Below, one piece after another: positions 12,883-21,105 of a DNA stretch of 64,000 nucleotides. The notes beneath the pieces are model-generated. The model searched no databases, was not told the DNA's origin, and worked only from the letters and a program-made list of their open reading frames with translations. The translations under genes were made by a program, and so were the position numbers. This DNA comes from Thelonectria olida (Eukaryota; Ascomycota; Sordariomycetes; Hypocreales; Nectriaceae), in NCBI GenBank assembly GCA_020736575.1, contig JAGPYM010000017.1, positions 904,486 through 968,485 of the forward strand. Direction: 5' to 3'. The stretch's first letter is position 1. The number at the start of each line of letters is the position of its first letter.

Positions 12883-12889
12883 TATAAAA
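12883..12889 (+). promoter_or_regulatory. TATA box of the Gln/Asn-rich gene
   Basis: TATAAAA lies 165 bp before the ATG at 13054 and is followed by a C/T-rich leader, a usual layout for strongly transcribed ascomycete genes. Confidence 0.55.
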
Positions 12890-13053
12890 CCCCTTCTCTT
12901 CCCGCTTCCATCGTCCGTTTCTTTCTTCCTTCACACACAACATTTTTTACCCAACTTTCATCTCAGCACAATAACACCAACACTCGCCAACGCCTACACC
13001 AACAGTCCTCTTCTTCCTCTTTGCTTACCCACGCATTGTTCTACTTCATTACA

Positions 13054-16000
13054 ATGATGGATACCCAGAGAGTCAACCCGGGCCTTGGTGCTCCTCACTC
13101 CAACCTCGTCGCCAATCCTCTTTCTGGTCCCACCGGAGGTGGAATGGCCTCGCAGGCTTTCGGCCAGTTTGGCCAGGTCAACTCCGCTGCTTCTTCTGTG
13201 AGTTGAACTTCTTCCCAGGTTTTCATTCATTCGTGTTTCTGACTGCTTCTCACAGGGAAATCTCATGGGCAATGCTTCCGCGGCCTCGATGACCAACGCA
13301 CCCTAGGGTTTGTCTCTCAAGTTTCCTATGTCTTTTCACTTTCTTCCACTTTCATCTGCCAATTCCTACCCTCGCGCCCTTGCGCCTTTTCCTTTCTTTT
13401 TTCGTTCCTCGTTTGCCTCCCACTCTCCTGTCCCTGCTCAATCACTTGTGATTCATTCCTCGTTCTTCTATCCCTCGTCTCTTCGACCCCGCCTCTTTCT
13501 TATGTCGCCTCTCTCTCTCTCCGTCTCTCCTCTCTCACTTGTCATTCTTCTCTCAATTGCCTCTCCCATCTCACTGCCTTTCCTTCCTCACTCGTCTTTC
13601 TTCTCTCAATTGCCTCTCTATCCCTCGTCCCTCTTCTTTCTTCTACCCTTCTACTCCTCTATAGCTCGTCTCTCCCCTTCCATCTAGCCTTCTTCTTTCT
13701 CATTCCTTCGCTTTGACGTCTCTTAATTTCTACTTACCTCTCTCCGTTCTCATGCCCCTCCTCTGTCTTCACTGCAACTCCCTTGTCGCCGGTTTTCTCC
13801 TATGGGAGTTTGAGTTTGGCGATGCTCGCGTGGCTCCTCTCATGTTTTGCCTCTTGCCTTATGCTTCTCCTGTCCCTCCCCTCTCCTCCTCTCAATGTCG
13901 TCCTCCTTTGACTCTTACATCGCTAACCGAAAATGTTAACTAGGTGGTGCGTCGGGCTTCAATGTTCCGAGCAATTCTACCGCCAATAGTCAGTTCGCTG
14001 GTTTTGGTTTCGGCAACGGCACGAATGGTAACGGGCTCAACGGTAACGGCAATGTCTTGAACAACAACACTCCTTCTGCCGCCAACAACCAGGTGACTGG
14101 CCTTGGTTATGGTAACGGCATGAATGGAAACGCTCTCAACGGTAACGGTATGAACAACAACAACACTCGTTCTGCCGCCGACAACCAGTCTGCTGGTTTT
14201 GGTTACGGTAACGGCATAAATGGCAACGCCATGAACAATTTCTCTGCCAATCCTCAGGCTCAGGCCAACGGTCACTTCCCCTTCCCCAACCAGATGCCCT
14301 TCACGCCTCACGCTCAGCAGATGCAGCAGCAGATGGGCCAGTCTCATTTCGCTCAGCAGATGCCGCAGATGCCGCAGGGTCAGTTTGGCGGCATGCCCGG
14401 TCAGCAAATGATGCCTCAGACCCCTGGCCAGCGATTCTCCGTCCCCTCTGCCCAGCAGCAAGCCCAGCAGCAATTCCCCATGTCCTCTACTCAGCAGAAC
14501 CACTGGTCGCAGTCTCCTGCTCACATGTATGCCATTGGTCCTGGTATGGAGGCTACTGGTGGACAGTTCGCCATGCCCGGTCAACAGTTCCCCATGCCGT
14601 CTGGCCAGCAATCCTCTATGCCCAATGCCCGGCGACATCACAGACTCCCTTCTTCGTTCGTACCCTCGAACTTGCCTCCCGGTCAACTTTTCGGTCTGAG
14701 CCCTGCCCAGCAACGCGCTGCTACGGCTGTCCAAAACTTCCCCATGACTCCTCACCAAGTCTCTCAGTCTTTGCAGCAGAGTCAGCAATCAGCCCCTGTC
14801 GAGGCCGCTCAGCCAGCCAAGAAGAAGGCGCGCCAGTCTCGAAAGACCCCGAAGAAGTCTCCTGCCAAGGCTGGCAATGCTTCGCAGTCAGTTCAACCTA
14901 TCCGGCCCATTCGACCCGTCCAGCCTGTTCGACCTGTCCAACCCGTCCAACCTGTCCAAGCTACTCAGCTCACTGCAGCCGCTCTATCTGGTCGAGTTGC
15001 CCAATCCATTCAGTCTGCTGAATCCGCTCGGTTTGCTCAGCCTATCCAGCCAGCTCAGCCTATCCAGCCAGCTCAGCCTATTCAGCCAGCTCAGCCTGTC
15101 CAGCCAGCTCAGTCTGTCCAGCCAGCTCAGTCTGTCCAGCCAGCTCAGTCTGTCCAGCCAACTCAGCCCAACCGACCCGCTGGATCCGCCAACTCTACCT
15201 CGCTGGTTCAGCCTGCACAGCAGCCTCAGGAGCATCAGCAGACTTCGCCTGCACCTTTTGTCCTGCCCATCCGTCCAACTCGCGGCCAGCCTTCTCAGCT
15301 CATCTTGCCTCAGCCAGCACAGCAACAATCTTCAATTGAACCGATCGACACCAATGTCACCGTTGAGCAGAGCCTTCCCAACGCCAATGCTCACGACCAG
15401 TCTGCCAGCCAACCGCCTCTCTCGCCCACTGTCCAGGGAATTCTCAGGGTTCGGGATGCACTACAGCAGGACGAAGCATACTGGACTGATCAATTGGACA
15501 AATTCATTGCTAATGAGGTTACCACTCCTGTATGTTCCTACTCACCTATGCCGCAGCATCTGGAGAACCAAGCTAACATTGTCTCTTCTGCCCAGGCCAC
15601 CTCGACTGAATCACAGCTCGTTACCGATCAGGCTCAAGCCCGGACTGCCGCTCCCACTCAACAGACACAGTCCGCCGTCGTCGACCTCACTACCGACGAG
15701 CCCGCGCCCGGTCAATCTGTCTCGCCAGCCCAGCCAGTTCAACAGCAGTCTTCTCAGCTCGTCTTCCCGGTCCAGTCAACTCAGCAATTCTCCTCTCAGA
15801 ATGCCTTCTCCGCCCAGCCAGCTCAACAGTATCCGTTTTCCAACTTCTCTGCCCAGCCGGTTCAACATCAATCTTCGTCTCAATCGTCTTCTCAGACCCC
15901 TCCCGAGATGGTAATTCCCACCGCCGAAGAGTTGGGGGAATCTCTTGGGGGCGTTATTGACCAAGTGTTGAGCCAACGTCCCGGCGGTGCCCCGACCCAG

Positions 16001-16564
16001 CGAGCTCCGGCTCCGGCTCCGGCCCCTGTTGCCGCTTCCACTACCGCGACCACGACCTCGACCACGAACAAGAGAAAGCGAGGGAATGAGGAAGCCACGG
16101 AGACTACTGAGCCTACTGAACCTCCTTATTGCAGGGGTGTGGATATCTACGTCAACCATCTGGGACAAAGACAGGCTTTCGGCTGGGACTACACGACGGG
16201 TCCTATGTCTGATCCAGGCCCTGGTTCTACCATCGTGGGAACCATTCGCACTCCCGCCGGCAGGCCAGACATTATTGTCCGAGAACGCCTGGTTCCCGGT
16301 CATACCGACCGAGTTGTTCCCGTCGCGCCCATCGCTGAGCAGGTTGATGCCGCCGCACCGCTTGCTAACCAGGTCGATCCTGTCACGACGCTTGCCCCCA
16401 GCAGCCAGGTGCCTTCGGAGTTTGGTGTCCCCGACAGCCAGGCTGGCTCCGGCTTCGAGTCGACTGAGGGGACTTTTGACCCCATGTCGACGGATCCCGG
16501 AAGCTGGAAGTCCAGCGTTGGGGAGTGGGACATCGACGATCTGATCAACTGGGGATCGGAGTAG
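13054..16564 (+). CDS. Large Gln/Asn-rich, probably nuclear protein; in-frame TAG in exon 2
   Basis: Best model: exons 13054-13197, 13256-13307, 13944-15529 and 15596-16564, about 916 codons. Exon 2 contains an in-frame TAG (13304-13306) one base before its donor; everything else joins in frame with matching Asn/Gly/Ser/Ala composition. If that stop is real, only about 63 aa are made from this start, unless translation begins at the in-frame ATG at 14120. In order: three Asn-Gly-rich repeats, a Met/Gln-rich stretch, a basic cluster (KKKARQSRKTPKKSPAK, probable NLS), a PAQPIQ-type repeat, a SUMO-interaction-like VVDLTTDEP, a second basic NKRKRGNEE, a unique segment (RGVDIYVNHLGQRQAFGWDY) and an acidic tail (SVGEWDIDDLINW) resembling an activation domain. 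The last intron (66 nt) is a multiple of three, so its retention keeps the frame. Function is unknown; a transcription co-regulator is plausible. Confidence 0.72.
13308..13943 (+). other. 636-nt pyrimidine-rich intron
   Basis: Starts GTTTGT and ends AACTAG. For most of its length the coding strand is dominated by C and T (TCTCTC and TTCTTC runs at 13490-13700). It is about ten times longer than other introns here. A branch-like CGCTAACC lies at 13921-13928. Confidence 0.6.
13982..14270 (+). repeat. Three imperfect ~96-bp coding repeats (Asn-Gly rich)
   Basis: Units begin near 13982, 14081 and 14177. Each encodes a pattern of (S/T)A(N/A)(N/D)xQ, a G(F/L)G(F/Y)GNG core and an NGN/NNN tail. It is a low-complexity expansion inside the Gln/Asn-rich protein. 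Confidence 0.75.
15038..15163 (+). repeat. 18-bp coding minisatellite, 7 copies
   Basis: Seven contiguous units of consensus CAGCCTATCCAGCCAGCT, with changes such as CCTGTC and TCTGTC, encode QPIQPA/QPVQPA/QSVQPA hexapeptides. It is in frame and uninterrupted, so unit number can vary without breaking the protein. Confidence 0.9.
15530..15595 (+). other. Probable 66-nt frame-preserving intron
   Basis: Starts GTATGT, has GCTAAC at about 15572 and ends CAG, all optimal fungal splice signals, yet has no stop in frame. Removal deletes 22 codons and leaves TTP-ATS joined. Confidence 0.65.
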
Positions 16565-17342
16565 GGGGAGGAAGCGCAGTAGGGGAGGAAGATGGGGGGA
16601 GACAAAAAAAAAGAAAGGGGGGAGGGGGAGAAGAATGCATAGACGGAAATGAAAAGCACATTGTGCACCAAACTGAATTGCCTCTTCCTTGTGACTGAAC
16701 TTGCTTGACTCATGACTGATGGGGAACTGTGAGAGAAGGAGATGAGATGAGATGGTGAACAATGGCGAGTGTTTCTTTGCCCAAGCAAAGTCATGTAGGA
16801 TGCTGCTTCGAGACAAGTGGTGACATGTGTGCAGTGTTGCGAGTGCCGTGAAGCCAGCGCTGAGCGGGATGGCGGCCCGAAGGCACGCAACGCGCACATG
16901 GAAATGTTTCGAATACGAAGAGCTTCACTTTCTGCAGAGAGATGAGCCGGAGTGTTGTCACAGTTTAGGCATTCGGGACTTGACGTTCCGCATTCCTTGA
17001 GGCGATCGCGGGGTAGCTCCAAGAAGCTTCTTGCAGCTTCATGATGCCACCAGCGGGAAGCAAATAAACACGCCAAGGATCATATACCTGCTTCACCACA
17101 ATTTCGCCTCGAGGGAACATTTCACGATGACGAAACTGATTGATGGAGTTTCTCGACCAAGACTCAAAGAGGGATGCTCGTGGCGGATCGCCATGTTCCG
17201 TGCTTCTCTTCCTCAGCGAGCCAACACCTTGCTCGGTCAAGCCCAGGAACTCACCGGCTTTGATATATAAGCCTGTGAAAAGGCGTTCTCTACAGCTGCA
17301 TCGAAGTTTGCTCAACTCGCCTCTCAGAGAAAATCCACTGCG
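16565..17342. other. Intergenic region with mannanase promoter
   Basis: Starts with a purine-rich 3' UTR of the Gln/Asn-rich gene (A/G tracts at 16565-16640). The latter half is the mannanase promoter, with a GCGGGG motif near 17008 (SYGGRG type, as bound by CreA/Cre1) and a TATA box. Confidence 0.5.
17264..17270 (+). promoter_or_regulatory. TATA box of the mannanase gene
   Basis: TATATAA, 73 bp upstream of the mannanase ATG. Confidence 0.6.
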
Positions 17343-18793
17343 ATGAAGTCCACCCTTCTCACCGTCGCTTCCCTTCTTTCCCCCGCCTTGGCCGCAGTCC
17401 CTCTGTACGGCCAATGCGGAGGAAAGATATGGACAGGCGAAACGACTTGTGTCTCTGGCGCCGTCTGCCAGTCCTACAATGAGTACTATTCTCAGTGTAT
17501 CCCAGGTCGGTAACGAATGGCTTCGAACCGCGAACTTTGGCTGACAAATTGAACGCTACAGGAACAGCTGCCTCCTCGTCAAGCTCGTCGACAACTTCGC
17601 CCTCGGCCACGCAAACGAAGACTGCTACCGCGACAACAACGAAGACTCCAGCAAGCACCGAGTTTCCTTCGACAAGTGGAACGCACTTTGTCATCGATGG
17701 GGTCACAAAGTACTTTGCTGGTAGCAACTGCTACTGGTGCAGCTTTCTTCCCCTCAAGAGTGACGCCGAACTCGTCATGACCCATCTCGAAAGCGCTGGC
17801 CTCAAGATTCTCCGAGTCTGGGGCTTCAACGATGTCAACACAAAGCCTAGCGATAGCACAGTTTGGTTCCAGTATTTGTCTTCCTCTGGCTCCGAGATCA
17901 ACACGGGCAGCAATGGCCTCCAACGTCTGGACTGGATTGTGGAGGCTGCCGAGAACCACGGCATCAAGCTCATCATTAACTTTGTGAACAACTGGAACGA
18001 TTATGGTGGAATGTCTGCGTATACCAACGCGTTTGGAGGTGACCATGCCGGCTGGTACACGAACACGCAAGCTCAGACGCAGTATCGCAAGTACATTGAT
18101 GCAGTCATCAGTCGATACATTGACTCGAGCGCCATTCTGGCCTGGGAGTTGGCCAACGAGCCACGCTGCAATGGCTGTGACACTGATGTGATTCACCAAT
18201 GGGCAACAGATGTCTCTGCTTACATCAAGTCGCTTGATCCAGACCACTTGGTCACGCTTGGTGATGAGGGCTTTGGTCTTGAGGGAGATGGAAGCTATCC
18301 GTACACATACAACGAGGGCACCGACTGGGAGAAGTTGCTGACCATTGACACGCTCGACTTTGCCACGTTCCACTTGTACCCGACGTCTTGTGAGTTGAAG
18401 CTCTCCGTGGCGCCGGGCGCATCGCTAACTTGGTGTTTGTAGGGAGCGTTTCTACAGATTGGGGAAATGGCTGGGTCAAAGCCCACGCCGCGCTCTGTGT
18501 CGAATACGGCAAGCCGTGTTTCTTTGAAGAATGTACGTCGTGTCGAGGTCCAGGACTTTCGGATGCAAGAGGCTGACATGCGAAATACAGATGGAATGAC
18601 CTACGATCAGTGCGCCATCGAGAGCGAGTGGCAGGAGACCTCGCTGGCGGCAGATGGAATGGCGGGAGATGCGTTTTGGCAGTTCGGAGACACAATCAGC
18701 ACCGGACAAAGCCACAACGATGGAAACACTATCTATTATGGTAGTGATACATGGACGTGCCTCGTTACGAACCATGTTGCCGCGATTCCGTGA
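17343..18793 (+). CDS. Secreted GH5 beta-mannanase with N-terminal CBM1
   Basis: Four exons (17343-17505, 17562-18389, 18443-18532, 18591-18793) give 427 aa. A signal peptide (1 to about 18) precedes a CBM1 cellulose-binding domain with its YGQCGG...C...C...YYSQC pattern (about 19-54), a Ser/Thr-rich linker, and a GH5 subfamily 7-type endo-1,4-beta-mannanase domain ([39 protein letters not shown]). The acid/base glutamate is E254 in NEP and the nucleophile lies in the E359-E360 pair before Y-G. It should cleave beta-1,4-mannosidic bonds in galacto- and glucomannans outside the cell. CBM1 comes before the catalytic domain here. First-intron donor GTCGGT was chosen because it alone keeps frame. 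All catalytic residues are present. Confidence 0.94.
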
Positions 18794-19171
18794 GGATGGA
18801 GATGAAGAAACAGAAACGGAGGAGGTTCATGGCGGAGGTGTGTTTGTTGGAAGGTCAGAGCAGGACTGCTATGTGCGGGCGGTTGCGGGAGATAGCAGCT
18901 CAAGATTGGCGGAAAGTCATTCAAATTGATATTGACAACTTTTTGACGTTTCGCTATGCATTGTTCATGCTTAGAGGGAAAGGTGGTGGCTGACATCATG
19001 GGACGCCCGGAAGAATTGCGCCCCGACCAGAAAAAAAGATCGCGATCGCAAAATTGGCGACCAAGCTCCGTCAGATCTTTAGATGACCTCATAACAGGGC
19101 TTCTTCGGTTTTCCGCATTCCGTAACTTGTACCTCAACCCCTTTGCTTTCAATTCATCTTGGCACACGACA
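18794..19171. other. Intergenic
   Basis: 3' region of the mannanase gene and promoter of the small myristoylated-protein gene. No further feature seen. Confidence 0.45.
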
Positions 19172-19801
19172 ATGGGATCTTCATCGTCCAAGGTCGCGCG
19201 AGGCGCCACGCGGAAGTATCCATCTCGTGCCCCGGGAACCACGATTCCTGCCGCGACACAGCGAACTAAGCCAGTCACAAAGCCTAAGGCTGCGCCCCTG
19301 GGCGGCGGCCCCAAAGATGACGGTAGGCCAATTGGACCCGGGACTGGGTGATCATGCCGCGTACTGACTTGGAGCTTAGCCGTCCGCGCCGACGGCATGG
19401 ATCCCGACTTCGTGACGGGCGACTTCTCTCGCCGCCTGCAACAGATGGGCGTCGCCGACCCGAACCCGACCTACTCCCCTTCCTCCTTTGCCGCATCGAA
19501 TCTCGGACCCTCATCTCCCTCGGGACCTACCTTTGCCCCTAGCAGAAGCAATCCGACACTATCCGCGCTCGAGGCTCGACAGCGATTGCAACAGGAAGCC
19601 GAGCTGGACTTTGAGGCCATGGGACGCGCAAACACTCAGGGAAGACGGTTCCTGGACATGCGGACCGTGGTGGATGCGTTGAAAATGCGTGGCCATGGCA
19701 TCCCTGATGGGGAAATCGAGAAGAGGCTCAGAATCCAACGAGGGCTGTTAGAGAGGCTTGGCCGTCAGAGCATTCTCTCACATGTGACGAGTCCTAGTTG
19801 A
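19172..19801 (+). CDS. Small conserved-type protein with N-myristoylation signal
   Basis: Two exons (19172-19322, 19380-19801) give 190 aa. The N-terminus MGSSSSK fits the myristoyl-CoA:protein N-myristoyltransferase pattern (Gly2, Ser at 5-6, basic residue next), so membrane attachment is likely. A basic, Pro-rich linker leads to DPDFVTGDFSRRLQQMG and a C-terminal helical region (FLDMRTVVDALKMRGHGIPDGEIEKRLRIQRGLLERLG) that looks like a helix-turn-helix-type fold. I do not recognise a named function. The intron phase and the continuation of low-complexity sequence across the junction support the model. Confidence 0.72.
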
Positions 19802-20038
19802 GGGGCAAGGACGAATTGTACAAAAATAATCACAAGCGATCTCTTCTCTTTGCATGATCTCGACCGGAAGGAGTGAAAAAGATCATTTTAATTGCATCAA
19901 TCCCTATTCTCCTCGCTGTCAGAAGTATTACAAGACGCCGGAAACCACAACAGTCGAAACAACTATGCCACATATTACATCGGACTACTGCCACTCCCTT
20001 TTCACTTTTTGGTTCTCATATCTCATCATTCCTGGCTT

Positions 20039-21105
20039 TTACCAAGCAGCGTGGCCTCCGTCAATGCGGAGATCGCTGCCGGTCATGAAGCTGCTGGCGT
20101 CGCTGAGGAGGAAGACTGCGGCACCACGGTACTCATCGGGAGTGCTGAGGCGGCCGAGCATGTTCTCCTGGGGCCATCGGGTCTTGCGGTCGGGGTAGTC
20201 GACGAACAGGTTTTGCAGCATCTGGGTCAGGATGTAGCCAGGAGAGAGGGTGTTGACACGAATGCCGTACTGGCCCCATTCGGAAGCCAAGTTGCGAGCG
20301 AGCTGGACAACAGCCGCCTTGGAAGGATTGTAGACACTGAATCGAAGCGTGTTAGTGGTTGGGTTATGTATTTCCTGGGGTAATGCCCGTGAGGGGGAGG
20401 CGAAGGAGGGCAGGTGACTACTTACGGGGCGATCATGCCCTTGTTGGCAATGGTGCCGCTCATGCTGGCGATCATCAGAATGCTGCCGGGCTGCTTGAGG
20501 CGAACCATTTGGCGGGCGACGGCCTGGGCAGTCATGAAGCAGCCAGTAAAGTTGATGCTCATCATGCGATCGGTGTCCTCAGCAGTGTACTCGAGGGCGG
20601 GAGTCTCTTGGTTGATGCCGGCAGCGGCGATGAGGCCGTCGAGGCGGTTGTGCTCGTTGGCAATGCCCTCGATGATCTTGTTGAGGGCTTCGTTGTCACG
20701 CACGTCGACCTGGTGGTAGGTCAAGGATGTGCCGAGCTCCTCGCGGGCTCTGGCAGCGACCTTTGAGAACTGGGAGGCAGGGTCGGATTCGGGGGACGGC
20801 AGACGGTCAAGGGCATGGACTAGAAGACATGGTGGTCAGCAATTTGCTTGCGGGGAAGATTGTCTCAGTGCGACGGTTGTGTTACCCTTGGCACCGGCCT
20901 CGAGACAGGCCTCGATCTGAACAAGTCCAAGACCTCGAGCACCACCAGAAACGACAATGACCTTGTCCTTCAAGCTGAATTCGGGGAGGAGATGGCCAGG
21001 GCTGGATGAAGAGGAGGTCTGGCGGGCAGAGATGGGAGCTTGTTGAGCTTCGGCCTTTGTGGGAAGAGCTTCTTGCTCGACGGTTCTGAGGGTGGGAGCA
21101 GACAT
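20039..21105 (-). CDS. Short-chain dehydrogenase/reductase, polyol/ketose type
   Basis: Three exons (21105-20886, 20819-20426, 20336-20039) give 303 aa. A Ser-rich N-terminal extension of about 43 residues precedes a classical SDR core: nucleotide-binding SGGARGLG (53-60), AAAG in place of NNAG, Ser in ASMSG, and the Y207-x3-K211 dyad in YNPSKAA. The C-terminal NTLSPGYILTQM and DLRIDGGHAAW are typical. Overall it resembles fungal NAD(P)-dependent arabinitol, mannitol or sorbose/xylulose reductases; the exact substrate cannot be settled by eye. The glycine motif begins with Ser rather than Thr. On the promoter side a TATA-like CATATAAAG (reverse strand) lies near 21211-21220. Confidence 0.9.

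Larger units (their letters stand above)
10768..13053. other. Intergenic, no gene recognised
   Basis: 2.3 kb between NOG2 and the Gln/Asn-rich gene. ORFs here are short and without domain motifs. The last few hundred bases look like a promoter: a palindrome at 12741-12762, a TATA box at 12883, then a C/T-rich leader. Confidence 0.5.

Noticed and set aside
13940..14788. 282-codon minus-strand reading opposite the Asn-Gly repeat
   Set aside because: Its Val/Leu/Arg repeats are the reverse translation of the Asn-Gly array, and it has no homology features.
14877..15914. Long second-frame + strand reading (345 codons, Ser/Leu-rich) inside the Gln/Asn-rich gene
   Set aside because: It is the shifted reading of the PAQPIQ minisatellite and Gln-rich codons. 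It has no domain, and composition follows mechanically from the repeat.
15776..16897. 373-codon minus-strand reading opposite the same gene
   Set aside because: Antisense shadow of a C/G-biased coding region. Low complexity, no motif, and it runs through the purine-rich 3' UTR.
17579..18373. 264-codon minus-strand reading across the mannanase catalytic exon
   Set aside because: Lies wholly opposite a well-supported coding exon and lacks a recognisable domain.
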